Shown here: positions 11,470 through 23,219 of the stretch, in pieces | How positions within the stretch are numbered: the stretch's first letter is position 1 | How the letters are laid out: each line of letters starts with the position of its first letter | Assembly: GCA_036426205.1 (NCBI GenBank) | Contig: CM071573.1 | Span: 47,842,214 to 47,906,213, forward strand | Origin: Ascaphus truei | Taxonomy: Eukaryota > Chordata > Amphibia > Anura > Ascaphidae | DNA: 64,000 nucleotides | Reading direction: 5' to 3' | The notes under the pieces: model-generated | Told to the model about the DNA's origin: nothing | Database searches by the model: none | What the model saw: the letters and a program-made list of their open reading frames with translations, nothing else | Made by a program: the position numbers and the translations under genes

Positions 11470-11688
11470 AGAAGGACTGGCTCAGTGAGTAAAGACACAG
11501 GTCAACCTGGTTCGATTCTCAGTGTTGGCTCCTTGTGACTTTGGGCATCACTTTATCTCCCTGTGCCTCAGGCACCAAAAACAGATTGTAAGCTCCATAG
11601 AGCAGGGACCTGTGCCTGCAAATTGTCTCTGTAAAGCGCTACGTAAAAACTAGCAGCGCTATACAAGAACATGCTATTATTATTATTA
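11470..11688 (+). mobile_element. CORE-SINE (MIR-like) with L2-type tail
   Basis: A tRNA-like head with box A (TGGCTCAGTGAGTA) and box B (GGTTCGATTCTC) is followed by the CORE segment (TGACTTTGGGC...CTCCCTGTGCCTCAG). The tail resembles the L2 LINE 3' end (TTGTAAGCTCC...TGTAAAGCGCTACGT) and finishes in ATT repeats. This order is diagnostic of CORE-SINEs that borrow L2 machinery. A second copy in the opposite orientation lies at 12263-12480. Confidence 0.85.
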
Positions 11689-11769
11689 CAGTCAACTTCA
11701 TTACCTTAGCAGCTAACCGCTAAGGCAATGGGTTAACCCCCCTGCTACCCACCAAGAGCCAAATACCCA

Positions 11770-11940
11770 CCTCACCCACCCTGGCTACCCACAATAAACA
11801 CTAATATCCACCTCCTCTATCCCCACATGATTGATACCAGAGGCCCTGAGCGTCCTCAGATGGTCCCCGCTGGTGTGTGTGGGCCCGTGGGTGTCCGGGG
11901 GTCCTCAGGTGGTTTCCGCAGGTATCAAGATTAAAGATAG
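11770..11940 (+). repeat. Left arm of a large inverted repeat
   Basis: Its reverse complement, including GGTATCAATCAT, AGAGGAGGTGG and GTTTATTGTGGGTA, is found at 13370-13546 and continues at 16350-16372 on the other side of a LINE insertion. The arm also carries about three units of the minisatellite seen at 13287-13490. Confidence 0.65.
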
Positions 11941-12262
11941 TGATAAAAGAAAGAAGATTTTTTTTTTATCTGATGCTGGTCTTCAAGGTGGATGGTGTTG
12001 GATTGCGGGTAATGACGTCGCGGTACGAGAGATTGCAGAAACAATGGGATTCGGAGGGTGAAGACTTCTAAAGGTAAGGTATGTAAATGTCTTTTTTTCA
12101 GGTTTTTTTATTGTATTTATTTATTTTTATGTTTTTGATTGCCCATTGACTGCTAATATAATTATCTGTGCCCCTTTAGGGTACAGATAAATACAGTGAC
12201 AGTCCATGCATTTTTTGGCAAATGCTTGTTTTGAATTGATTGGCATTTTTTATATTTGTTTT
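11941..12262. other. Interior of the large inverted repeat, unassigned
   Basis: AT-rich sequence with homopolymer T runs and no gene. Confidence 0.3.
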
Positions 12263-12480
12263 AATAATAATAATAATAATAACATGTTCTTGTATAGCTG
12301 CTAGTTATTATGTAGCGCTTTACAGAGACATTTTTGCCGACACAGTCCCTGCTCAGTGGAACTTACAATCTATGTGTTTTGCTGCCTGAGGCACAGGGAG
12401 ATAAAAGTGACTTGCCCAAGGTCACAAGGGATACTGGGAATTGAACCGGCTCAGTGTCTTTATTCACGGAGCCACTCCTA
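12263..12480 (-). mobile_element. CORE-SINE (MIR-like), minus strand
   Basis: On the minus strand the copy has a box B-like GGTTCAATTCCC, the CORE segment (GTCACTTTTATCTCCCTGTG), an L2-like tail and a terminal ATT repeat (AAT at 12263-12282). It is the same family as 11470-11688. Confidence 0.85.
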
Positions 12481-13286
12481 ATTTTCCATTTTTTATTATT
12501 TGGATTCAATTGTTTGGATTTTGGAAAGCTTGTTTTTAGTACATTTTAGGATTGGTTAGCGTTTTAAATTAATTATTTGTTTTATTGGCTACTGGTTTAA
12601 ATTCATTAATTGTTTTGTTGGCTAGTGTTTAAAATTAATTATTTGTTTTGTTGATTAGTGCTTTTATTTATTAAATTGATTGGTTGGCATATCTTTTATT
12701 TTTTTAATTGGTTGGCTAGTGCTTTTATTTATTTAATTGGCGTGTTTAAGTGCTTGTGTATTTCTTTTATTATTGTGTATTTTTGGCCTTCATGCTTGTT
12801 TATTAGGGTGACCATTGACTGCTATAGTGGCTTATCATGCCCATATTATATGGGTATAATGTACCACTATGCCAATCAATGGGTACAGGGTGGGTATTGT
12901 GGTCCCGGGGTGGGTGGGTAGCGAGGGAGGCTGGGTTAACCCCTTAATTACTATAGCGGTTATTAACCGCTAAGTTGATTAAGGGGTTAGGGGCCATTAG
13001 ATTTTATTTTTTCTTGTATTCTTTCTAGCATTGGAGGACATGGACATGCAGTATGCTGATGAGGATGCCCTTCATGATGGCAGGGGTAAGTAGAACGGTT
13101 TATTTACTTTATTTATGCTGGCTGGCTAATGTTTTATTTTATAATGGGCAAATCAGCTATTATCCATATCTGGATAATAGTTGTTTTGCCCATTACTGTA
13201 CTTTATGTGTTGGGGGGGGGAGAGGAGGAGGAAGGGGGTGTATTTATTTCAATGTATTGCAAAAAAAACATTTGCCACAGAATTGG
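12481..13286. other. AT-rich unassigned region
   Basis: From 12530 to 12760 a degenerate repeat of TTAATTATTTGTTTTGTTGG-like words occurs. A palindromic TTAACCCCTTAA...TTAAGGGG motif lies at 12934-12990. No gene was recognised. Confidence 0.35.
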
Positions 13287-13490
13287 TACCGCAGGCCAGT
13301 GGGGACCACCCGAGGGCCCCCAGACACCTGCGGGGACCAACTGTTGACCCCCGGACACCCACAGGGACCACGCGAGGGTCCACAAACACCCACAGAGACC
13401 ATCTGAGGACCCCCGGATACCCGTGGGAACCACCCGAGGGTCCACAGACACCCGTGGGGACCACCTGAGGACCCCCGGACACCCGCAGCC
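13287..13490. repeat. Minisatellite, about six units of ~35 bp
   Basis: The units carry GGGGACCAC, CGAGGG or TGAGGA, and CCCCCGGACACCCGC in turn. The continuous frames on both strands come from the repetition. Similar units in the opposite orientation lie at 11841-11930. Confidence 0.8.
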
Positions 13491-13546
13491 TCAGGTATCA
13501 ATCATTTGGAGGTAGAGGAGGTGGGTATTTGTGTTGTTGCTTTTTT

Positions 13547-16330
13547 TTTGTTTCAAAGTTTTTTATTAAGCATTTATACATTTCACAGCGTTACAGTCAC
13601 ATACATTATTGTGGCCTAATACAGTTTTTCCTCATTTTTGTTAGTGTTCATCGGGGGAAAAACAAAAAAAGTCTCAACGTTCCCCTGACCCTCCGGGGGC
13701 TGCGGGGGGAGCGCGAGTATTGAAACAGAAAAGGGAGGAGAGGGGGAAGAGGGTGGGGAGGGAGGTTAGAGGGGGGTGGGGGCCCGTAGCTTCCTTTCTC
13801 CTCAGTCTCTATTGCTAGGGTCTCTATTCTATCTAGCTTCTTATCTTATATGGTGTGTCAACGTTGGGGTGCCATTTGAATCAACCATGGGTCCCATGTC
13901 CTATTGAAGGAGACAGTGGATCTTTTCAAAAAGGCTGACAATTTCTCCATTTCCATCACCTCTTGCACCCTATTTTTTACTGTTTGTTTAGAGGGGGGAG
14001 ACACCTTCTTTCAGGCCAGGTCAGCGGGTCAATGGGGATTGTGAGGTCTGTGACCTCTTCTATTAATTTTTGTATAGTTTCCCAGTATTTCTGAATTTCC
14101 GGACATGTCCACCAGATATGGGCCATGTCCCCCTTTTGACCGCAGCCTCTCCAGCATAGATCGGAAGCCAGGGGGTAGATTTGATTTATTCTAGCTGGGG
14201 TGAGATACCAGCGAAACAGTATCTTGTATATATTTTCTTTGATTGTGGTACATATGGAAGTTTCTGAGGCTGTTTACCAAATACTTTCCCAATCCTCTCG
14301 GTCTATAACTATATTCAATTCTGCTGCCCAATGCAGCATGTAGTCATGGGTAAGGGCTTCTATTGCCCTCTCCAGTTCTGCACAAATTTGCGTTATGAGA
14401 CCTTTCTGGTGGCCTGTTTCTCTACAGAGCCGCTCGAAACCATGAGAGGAACAAATTCCAACGTTGGTGATAATGTTTGAATAAAGTGTCGAATTTGTAG
14501 GTACTTGAACACGTTCAGCCCTACTATTTCATATTTGGTTTGTATGCTTTGGTAACTCAGGAACTGTCCAAGGCTCAGGAGGTCAGCAACCACGCTGATG
14601 TTTTTTGTTTTAAATTGATCGAATTGCCTGGGCTCACATCCCGGTGGGAATTTTTGATTTTTGTGGATTGGTGTGAGTTGAGAATTAGGTACTGTGAGCT
14701 TGAATTTGAATTTGCATTCCGTCCATGTCTCCCATGTGTGTCTCATCGCGCCTAATTTGAATTTACTATTCTGCATGTCTTCTTTGCTCAGAGACCAAAG
14801 GCAAGCCGGCAGTGAAGGCGTCCCGGCATAGTACATTTCTATATCTAGCCAGCAGTATTGGTTTGAGTTAGCGTTCCAGACTAATACCTGCCGCAATTGG
14901 GCGGCTTGATAGTATCTTGTGATGTCTGGGACGCCAAGTCCTCCTCTCCCCCTTGAGGCCAAGAGAACTGTTCTGGTAACTCTGGGTTTTTTACCCTGCC
15001 AAATAAAGTGGAAGATTAGCTTTTGAATGTTCTTTAATTCTGAGCCAGGGATGTGGACCAGGAGAGTCTGAAAGTACTGTAGTATAGTAATCTAGGGAGT
15101 ATATTCATTTTAACTGAGATCATTCTCCCGATCCATGATATTTGATATCCTCCCCATTTATCTAGATCTTGTTTGATTTTCCGAAACAGGGCCGGGTAAT
15201 TCTGTTGGTATAGGGATTGGTAGGTCCTTGATATCTTGACTCCCAGATATTTGATACACGAGGAGCTCCAATGGTAATTAAAGTTTAGTTTGAGGAGTTT
15301 CACCTCTGGCTCTGGCAGGCTTAAATTCAGGGCTTCCGATTTGTCATTATTAATTTTATACCCCGATATTTTTCCAAAATCCTGAAGTTCTTTTTGGAGG
15401 TTGGGTAGGGAGGTTTGGGGTTGGGTAAGGGTTAAAATGACATCGTCTGCGAATAGTGATATTTTATGCTGCCTGTGCCCAATTTCTATTCCTTTGATGT
15501 TTCTATTGGCTCTTATTGCCGATGCCAGGGGTTCTATGGTTAGTGCAAAGAGGAGAGGGGACAGGGGGCATCCCTGCCGAGTTCCGTTCGTGATCTCGAA
15601 TCTCTGGTTACTGCCTCCTGGCAATTTTACCGTTGCTGACGGGTTTTGATATAGTCTACGGACCCCCTCTAGATATGCGTCTTTGAAGCCAAATTTGCGC
15701 ATAGTGTGGTCCAGGAATAGCCAATCTATTCTATCGAATGCCTTCTCTGCGTCTAGGCTCAACAGTAATGCTTTGGTCCCTGTGAGGTGGACATGCTCAA
15801 TAATGTTGATTATCTTCCGAGTGTTGTCTGAGGCCTGCCTGCCCGCGACAAATCCTACTTGATCAATATTTATTAATCTCGGTAAGATGGGGTTTAGTCT
15901 ATTTGCAAGTATTTTACTATATAATTTGAGATCACTGTTGAGAAGGGAGATTGGGCGGTAGCTTCCACATTGCATCGGGTCTCTGCCTTCCTTATGTATA
16001 ATAGCCAGGTTGGCCAGAGACATTGATGGGGGGATTTGGTTCCCTTCCATAAACTGGTTAAATGTTTTTAAGAGATGCGTGGATGGTGTGGGCAAGAATC
16101 TCTTGTAGTAGACATTAGTGAAACCGTCAGGACCAGGAGACTTAGTAATTTTTAGTGATTTGACCGCCTCTTCCAGTTCCTCTTTTGAAATCTCAGCATT
16201 GAGGACTGTGTTCTCCTCCTCCGTTAATGTGGTGAGTTGACATTTGTCTAAATATTGCGTTATTAGTTCAGTTGCTATCGGTTCAGGTCGGCCATTTTTA
16301 GATCTTAGATTATAGAGTTCCGTATAATAT
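13547..16330 (-). mobile_element. 5'-truncated L1/Tx1-type LINE with 19-bp target duplication
   Basis: The element reads on the minus strand and ends in an A tail (T run at 13541-13549) behind an AATAAA. It is bounded by the direct repeat TTTGTGTTGTTGCTTTTTT at 13528-13546 and 16331-16349, the hallmark of target-primed insertion. ORF1 and the endonuclease are missing through 5' truncation. It landed inside an arm of the inverted repeat that starts at 11770. Confidence 0.9.
13770..16329 (-). pseudogene. LINE ORF2 reverse transcriptase and C-terminal region, frameshifted
   Basis: From 16329 the first frame runs in phase through KSPGPDGF and YRPISLLNSD, then VGFVAGRQ, DAEKAFDRI, GTRQGCPLSPLLF and the catalytic FADD box, to a stop at 15034. 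A frameshift near 15065 moves the match to another frame (GGLGVPDITRYYQAAQLRQ), open to 14393. A third segment carries a C-terminal cysteine-histidine motif (CWRGCGQKGDMAHIWWTC, about 14100-14165). Together these cover reverse transcriptase, thumb and C-terminal zinc-knuckle regions of an L1/Tx1-clade ORF2. Lack of the N-terminal endonuclease and the frameshifts make it non-functional. Confidence 0.85.
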
Positions 16331-16349
16331 TTTGTGTTGTTGCTTTTTT

Positions 16350-16398
16350 AACGTTTATTGTGGGTACCAGCTGTTTAAATATACATTTTAATACTAGA
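16350..16398 (+). repeat. Continuation of the interrupted inverted-repeat arm
   Basis: GTTTATTGTGGGTA at about 16352-16365 matches the complement of 11786-11800. It continues the arm broken by the LINE. Confidence 0.55.
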
Positions 16399-16654
16399 GT
16401 AGATGAGCAGGGGGTCTCCGGAGCAGAACCACGTTGATTTCAGGTCCGGGGTCCCCCTGCTTCCTGAGATACAGGCCCCGTTATGGGGTGCCGGTATCTC
16501 CTATGAATTTAAATGTCTCGTGTCACGTGACCGTGGGAATAAAATGCATAGGAGATACCGGCACCCTATAACGGGGCCTGTATCTCAGGAAGCAGGGGGG
16601 TCCCCGGACCTGAAATCAACGCGGTTCTGCCCCGGAGACCACCTGCTCATCTAC
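16399..16654. repeat. Palindromic element with ~107-bp arms
   Basis: Arms 16399-16505 and 16547-16654 are reverse complements with few mismatches around a 41-base loop. They begin GTAGATGAGCAGG and contain TCAGGTCCGGGG and TGAGATACAGGCCCCGTTAT. Single-arm relatives occur at about 22942-23032 and 42690-42800, so this is a dispersed family. No coding content. Confidence 0.85.
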
Positions 16655-17169
16655 ATTAATATTACATTTTTTATTAAAAAACATTCATTTCGGGCGAGAT
16701 TTGCACGGGGAGAGGCGGCTCTCTCTGAGCAGCTGAAAGAAATCGCCGGGTAAGGCCTTTTCAGAGAGGCGATCTTCATGCCGGCAGCAACTTGCCCGTT
16801 TTGTGAATTTTGCTATCACAGCTAATCAAGACTTTCTGAATACCGTGATAGCAACGCTAAAAAAAGTGACGATTTAAATGGCCCGGCGATTTTTTTTATG
16901 AAGGCTTATAGCATAGGCTCCTATGTATTTAACCCCTGTATTACAGGTCATACTTGGGCACAAACCTGTTTCAAATTGCTTCATATTGCAAGCCACGCAG
17001 GACAAGAGTTATATGAACAATCCTGAAACCTCTCCATCACAATCAGTTCAAACTGCATTGCAAAGGGATCTGAGTATCGCTGTATATTCTTTTTGTCTCA
17101 TTAACTTTTATTCTGTTTCAGGAGCCAAGCAAAATGATTCTCCCAATGCTTAGCCTCTTCTAGATGCCT
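16655..17169. other. Unassigned sequence
   Basis: Around 16690-16900 there are CG-containing words similar to the TTATCGG-rich repeat near 11100. No gene was found. Confidence 0.25.
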
Positions 17170-17330
17170 CCTCACATTGTAGATACAGAGGACCACACAG
17201 GGCCCAGGTGACAAACACATAATCATACACACAAGGACTTGCAAGATGCACACACAGCAGTGCACACTGGGAGCTTGGAGACCCACACACAGCAGTGCAC
17301 ACAGAGCTGGGAGACACAGAACAGTGCAGT
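17170..17330. repeat. Degenerate minisatellite (CACACAGCAGTGCACAC units)
   Basis: About four imperfect units of 35-40 bases built on ACACAGCAGTGCACAC and GGGAGCTTGGAGAC. Related units recur at 18345-18480, on the other side of the LINE fragment. Confidence 0.6.
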
Positions 17331-17779
17331 CCCCACTGCTGAAATCCCTCTTCTGGGTTCCTATTAAGGGGCTTATGCAGAGAGGATAGAGAAGGGAAAT
17401 AGCACCATATTTTGGAGAAAAAACTTCCCAGAGAAGCTTCTCCTGCAGAGAACATGGAGAGATTCATAAAATTCTCCACAGCAGGTTTCTTTACTTTAAA
17501 AATTGCCAAACACGTGGAGAGATTGGTAAATTCGCCATGTTAAAATAGGGTGGTATGCAGGTAGCATAGATGCACTGCAACTCGCCATTCTGCCCTATAT
17601 TATAGTGAGTTTAATCTAGCCAGAAAAACTTGGCAATTTTGAATCTCATCAGAAAAATGAGGTAACGGAGCTTTCTGCATACGACCATAACTTGCTCCAA
17701 TTCTGTGGCTATTTTCTTGCCGTTTTCACATTAAATAACGTTCCTCTCTGCATAAGGCCCTAAATTCTGTATCACATAC
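17331..17779. other. Unassigned sequence
   Basis: Nothing recognisable apart from several inverted GGAGAAT/ATTCTCC words. Confidence 0.25.
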
Positions 17780-18345
17780 TCCATTCTCCTCCTCACTTTT
17801 AAAGCTTTACACTCTTCTGCTCCTCCTTGCATCTCAACCCTCATTTCTCGCTATACACCATCCCAACTCTTGCGTTCTGCTCCAGATGGCTTCTATCTAC
17901 CCCTTTTGTATCTAAAGCCCTCTCCCGCCTTAAACCCTTCTCAATGACTGCCCCACACCTCTGGAATGCCCTTCCCCTCAAGATCCGACTAGCACCCTCT
18001 ATATCCAACATCTAAGACCCACCTAAAAACACACCTGCTTAAGGAAGCATATGAGTAGCTCGATGGCTGATACTATACAACCCATATATTATCCTTGGCC
18101 CCTTGCAGACGCACTTACTAGAACGCCCTCCTACTGTCTCTGTACGTTCTTCCTACCAACAAATTAGATTGTAAGCTCTTCGAAGCAGGGAATCCTTTTT
18201 CCTAAATGTTACTTTTATGTCTGAAGCACTTCTCCCTTTTATATGTTATTTATATTATTTGTTATTTATATGATTGCAACGTATATTACTGCTGTGAAGC
18301 GCTATGTACATTAATGGTGCTATATAAATAAAGACATACATGCAT
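17780..18345 (+). mobile_element. L2-type LINE 3' end
   Basis: Residues APHLWNALPLKIRLAPS (17953-18003) are the typical end of an L2 reverse-transcriptase ORF, followed by a degenerate KTHLLKEAYE. The 3' untranslated part (ATTGTAAGCTCTTCGAAGCA to CTGTGAAGCGCTATGTAC) ends in TATATAAATAAAGACATACA. It is a 5'-truncated copy. The same 3' end occurs at 51897-52495. Confidence 0.8.
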
Positions 18346-18480
18346 ACATACACATGGACCTGGGAGTCGCACACACAGCAGACCACACAGGGAGCTAAGA
18401 GATACATACAGCAGTACACACAGGGAGCTGAGGAGATACACACAGAGCAGTGCATACAGGGAGTGTATTGTCATACAAAG
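18346..18480. repeat. Degenerate minisatellite
   Basis: About four units of ACACAGCAGTACACACAGGGAGCT type, related to 17170-17330. Confidence 0.6.
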
Positions 18481-21009
18481 CAATATGCGCTCAAACACGG
18501 TGCATTGTCTCTTTGGGTGCGGTTCAGATCCTCATTCCAGCAGACAGGTCCAACTGGGTTTTCTTGGCTGTAAAATTAGCAACATACTAGAGTTCAAATA
18601 TTCAACAAATTGATGTCAGAAGTTTTTCCTAAATCCCTTATATCATGCAGGAGGGTTTCTTATTCCTCAAGTCGTAATAGCTGCCTGTGAGTAGGTTTAT
18701 TGGTTCTGCACTTCTTTAACCCAGGCTATAATAAAAAAGCTGTGTAATGCGGCAGCCATACGCTTATAGCGCAGAGCTGGCCTTAGGGCATGGCGAGTAA
18801 GGCAAGCTGCCTTGGGTCCCGTGCCTTTGGGGGGCCCGCGCTTCCTCCTCTCTTTCTTGTCCGCGCCGGGATCCAAGTTTCACCTGACCGGTGGTGGGAG
18901 CTGGAGGAGGGAGTGTGGGCCCCACCCTCCTCTAGCTTCCCTCTCCGGTCAGAAGTTAGGTCACAGAGCCGACAGAAGGAGGGAGAGGAGGAAGCGTGGG
19001 GCCCCTGGACCTGCAGAGAGGTGGGGGTGGTGGTGTGTGTGTTCGCTCTTACCTTCTCCGCAGTGGACCGCGTCCTGTAGCATCACGTCAGCGTAAGGCC
19101 GCGTCCATGCTCGGCGAGTAGTGCGTGTGCGGCGCGATCAGTAATATGATCCTCTATGAGGAACTTTAGAGCGTATGACCAGAGGCGCTGGTGCTCGCGA
19201 TGTGTGAGGAAACATACATATTTTCTTAACGTGTCAGTGCTTAAAAGCTCTATTCCAAGATTCTAGCTTCCTGTTGGGGATTGGTGGGGAGTTGGGGATC
19301 ATATGACTTCCACCAATCACAGGGTGTCTGTGAGCGATCATGCACCTATTATATGTAAACAGTTTAAAGATACATTAGGCGGGAGTCATCAAAGCATTAT
19401 CCGAACGAAAGTCAATGGCAGATAGCGCTGATTCGGGCTCGATCGCGCTTTGATGATTTGGTCACTGACAGAGTTGTGTATCAAGAAAAACAAATAACCA
19501 TTAGGCACTTAATTCAAGTAATTGCCCAGAATTGTGGTTGTTTTAGGCTCTTGTGTGTCAGAGAGCTCTTTGGGGAGTCGTATCAGAGGAGTGAGGCTGC
19601 ATATAATCAGATCTGCAGTCAATCAAGTTTTTTTTTTTTATCTTGGACTAACATTTTTTTTATATTATTTTATCTGCATTAAAAAAAAATCTTGTGTTAG
19701 TTTATTAATATGTAAAAAATGTATCAACCGGGGCTAACAAATGTTATGCATTTGATTACGTACTGTACATGCCTACAACACAGCCTCGAATATCCCTATA
19801 GACTGAAGAAATCAATTACATTTATATTTATAGGGTTTTTTGGTCCGTATTATATATAGTGCTTTAACGCCGATATGGTGCTATCACATGGAAAGTAATG
19901 TACAAAAAAAATATTACTTTCAATTAGCATTTGTATCCAAATCTTGCAGTTTTTGCCCCAGAGTTGCCCACTTTGCCTTGCTACATAGACGCTGTATATT
20001 CTCCCCCCAGGGTTGACCAGCCTATGTTTGCCCTACAGTATGTGTGTTTGTGTGTGTGGGTGTACGTGTGTAAATGCACAGTACAGGGAGCAGGGTGGGG
20101 AGCCAGTCAGTACACATCAGAGCCAGAAAGACCCGTCAGACAGGTGTGAAGTCAGTAGAAATCTGATCACAGAGGTGTATCCAGGGAACGTCCAGTCTGT
20201 CTGTCTGTCTGAAGAGCTACGTACACAGAACCAACGGGTGTAGAGGAAGAAAGAGGGAGCGAAAATAGCACAGGGGGAGGAAGGGGCGAGAGAGAGAGGC
20301 AGACAGAAAACACACAAAGAGAAAGAGAGAATACTATCCAGTAAAATAAAGTAGTGACAGAAATAGATCCATACAGAGCCCGGGTAAAAGGATATGAAAA
20401 GGGTGAGAAAGAGTGTACAGTATATAGTGAGAACGAATGAGGGGGGTAGAAGGATAGAAAGAGAAACACAGAAGATACAGAGAAAGAAGAAGGATTGTGA
20501 GGGGTCAGGACACACAATGCCCTGAAGACCACCATCAGATGAGGGGACAGTGTCAAGACAGAGGGTCTTCCCTAACTGGATCCCACTGAGCCAGGTACTG
20601 TACATACTGTATCTCCTGGGGAAGGTGACAGTGATACGACATGGAAGGGGCCAGGGGGATGGTGCCAACCTTTTGAACAGTTCATACTGTACTTTACGTT
20701 TTGAGAACCTGAAGGGTTAGGTTGCCTTTCAGATCCAGGTCAGTAGGAAGAGGATTTAACAGTCTCATACATTTATGCTAGGCAATGCATAGGCAGCACT
20801 ATATATGTATATTTTAGAGAGTATGTATGTGGTGGTGGGATGCAGTACACGTGTACAGTATATAGAGTGTATATAGCAGGTTACATGTACAGCAGCTGTA
20901 ATAATGTCTTCATTGCAGTAGTGATACAGAAGAAAAACAATGAATACATACAGTGTATACACAATATAAACTAGACAAACAGTATATATACAATATACAC
21001 AAACAGTGT
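18481..21009. other. Unassigned region with purine-rich tract
   Basis: No gene is supported. Positions 18770-19090 are GC-rich and resemble part of a DNA-transposon-derived repeat (GGGCATGGCGAGTAAGGCAAG). A (GT)n patch lies at 20040-20070. 20180-20480 is a purine-rich GAGA/GAAAGA tract whose complement gives spurious Leu/Ser/Phe-rich frames. Confidence 0.35.
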
Positions 21010-22040
21010 GTATGCCAGAGTATGTGATACTGTGTATAGTGCTGTGTATATGTGTATCTCCCTGAGTATGTGACATTGTGTATAGTGCTGTGTGTGTGTG
21101 AGTTTCCCTGGGAATGTGACAATGTGTATAGTGCTATGTGTATGTGTGTATCTCCCTGAATATGTGACACTGTGTATAATGCTATGTGTATGTGTACATC
21201 TCCCTGAGTATGTGACACTGTGTATAATGCTATGTGTACAGTATGTGATCGTCTCCCTGAGTATGTGACACTGTGTATAGTGCTGTGTGTACGTGGCTTC
21301 CTATCAGTGGCACTGCTATGTGTATGTGTGAGTTTCCCTGAGTATGTGACACTTTGTATAGTGCTATGTGTATGTCTGTATCTGCCTGAGTATGGGACAC
21401 TGTGTATAGTGCTGTGTATATGTATGTGACACTGTGTATAGTGCTGTGTGTATGTGTATGTCTCCCTGAGTTTGTGACACTGTGTATAGTGCAGTGTGTA
21501 TGTGTACGTCTCCCTGAGTTTGTGACACTGTGTATAGTGCTATGTGTATGTATCTCCCTGAGTATGTGACACTGTATATTGCTATGTGTACGTCTCCCTG
21601 AGTATGTGACACTGTATATAGTGCTGGGCGTATGTGTGTGTCTCTGAGTATGTGACACTGTGTATAGTGTTGTGCGTGTGTGTCTCTCTGAGTATGTGAC
21701 ACTGTATAGTGCTATGTGTATGTGTGCTTCACCCTGAGTATGTGACACTGTGTATAGTGCTGGGCGTATGTGTGTATCTCTGAGTATGTGACACATTGTA
21801 TAGTGCTATGTGTATGTGTGCTTCTCCCTGAGTATGTGACACTGTGTATAGTGCTGGGCGTATATGTGTATCTCTGAGTATGTGACACATTGTATAGTGC
21901 TATGTGCATGTGTGCTTCACCCTGAGTATTTGACACTGTGTATAGTGCTGGGCGTATATTTGTATCTCTGAGTATGTGACACATTATATAGTGCTATGTG
22001 CATGTGTGCTTCTCCCTGACTATGTGACACTGTGTATAAA
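21010..22040. repeat. Minisatellite, ~20 units of roughly 45-58 bp
   Basis: Units contain GAGTATGTGACACTGTGTAT, AGTGCTATGTGTATGTG and TCTCCCT. Unit length varies through internal TG expansions. The minus-strand frames full of SVTYSG and HTHSTIH are translations of the repeat, not proteins. Confidence 0.9.
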
Positions 22041-22079
22041 GCTCAGGGCCGTCGACAGATTTCCTGGGGCACAGGACTA
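22041..22079. other. Junction between two minisatellites
   Basis: The phrase CAGGGCCGTCGACAGATTTC resembles the edge of a dispersed repeat. Confidence 0.2.
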
Positions 22080-22425
22080 GACACGCACAAACAATCCCCC
22101 CACAATAAATACCCCCCCAAAAATACAAAAAAAATCCGCCCCCTCAAATACATACAACACTCCCACCCCCCAAATACATACAAATCCCTCCCAACCCCAC
22201 CAAATACATACGCCCCCACCCAAATACATACACCCCAACCCCCCAGATACATAGGAATCCCTCCCACCCCCAAAATACATACTCCCACCCCCCCCCAATA
22301 CATACACCCCCACCCCTCAAATACACACAAATCCCTCCCATTCCCCAAATACATACAGCCTCCCCACCATCACCCAAGTACATACAAATCCCCACCACCA
22401 CCCAAATACATACAAAACACACTTA
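22080..22425. repeat. Minisatellite, CAAATACATACAAATCCCTCC units
   Basis: Around a dozen imperfect units of 20-40 bases combining CCCCACCCC and AAATACATAC. The proline- and glycine-rich frames are compositional. Confidence 0.85.
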
Positions 22426-22929
22426 CCTTCGGGATGGTCTCAGGCCTCTGGTTCCCCGGCTCTCCCCCCACTGCTGCGGGCTTCCAGTCGGGCTTCCCCA
22501 TCTCCCACGCTGTGCAGGCCTGCCTCCCTACTTCACTGTCCCATGCTGGGCCTCCCTCACTGTCCCACGCCGGGCATCCCTTGCTGTCCCACGTCGGGCC
22601 TCCCTCACTGGCTCCCTACCTCACAATCCTGCGCCGGGCCTCCCTCGTACCGGGCTTCGTTCCCTCACTGTTCTGCGCCGGGCCTCCCTACCTCACAGTC
22701 CTGCGCCGGGCCTCCCTCACTGTCCTGCGCCGGGCCTCCCTACCTCACTGTCCCACGCTGGGCCTCTCTCCCTCATTGTCCTGCGCCGGGCTTTCCTCCC
22801 TCACTCACTCTCCCTTGCTGGGCCTCCCTCACTGTCCCACACCGGGCCTCCCTCCCTTATTGTTTCACGCTCTGCTCCCCTCCCTCACTGTCCTGAGCCG
22901 TGCTTCCCTCCCTCAGTCTCAAACTTTCA
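22426..22929. repeat. Minisatellite, GGGCCTCCCTCACTGTCC units
   Basis: From about 22490 the sequence is made of 24-30 base units of the type GGGCCTCCCTCACTGTCCCA, with CGCCGGG variants. Confidence 0.85.
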
Positions 22930-22941
22930 GGACATTCCAGC

Positions 22942-23032
22942 CCTTCATACTGGGGCCTGTATCTCAGGAAGTAGGGGGTCCCCAGATCTTAAAGTAATGT
23001 GGTTCGGCTCTGGAGACCCCCCTGCTTCATTA
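22942..23032 (-). repeat. Single arm of the 16399-16654 palindrome family
   Basis: It contains GGGGCCTGTATCTCAGGAAG and GGAGACCCCCCTGCTTC in the same order as the right arm at 16575-16650. Confidence 0.6.
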
Positions 23033-23219
23033 CTACTGAATGTACTACAAGTAAAAATGTAATTTAACATTTTAAAAATTGTACGGGGAGACCACTTCTG
23101 TCTGCTCTCATGGTGCAGCTCCTCCACACTGGTGCGGGCCGGTAGGATTAAAGCAGTGAGAGTCCCATTCAGAAGCAGGGACTTCTGCTGCGTTAATCCT
23201 GATGGGAAATTAGTGTACT

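Noticed and set aside
11470..11560. A functional tRNA gene at the box A/box B pair
   Set aside because: CORE and L2-tail sequence follow directly, and the cloverleaf is degenerate, so this is a SINE head.
21230..21984. Minus-strand frames with repeated SVTYSGRHTHTHSTIH
   Set aside because: They arise from the TG-rich minisatellite and have no independent support.
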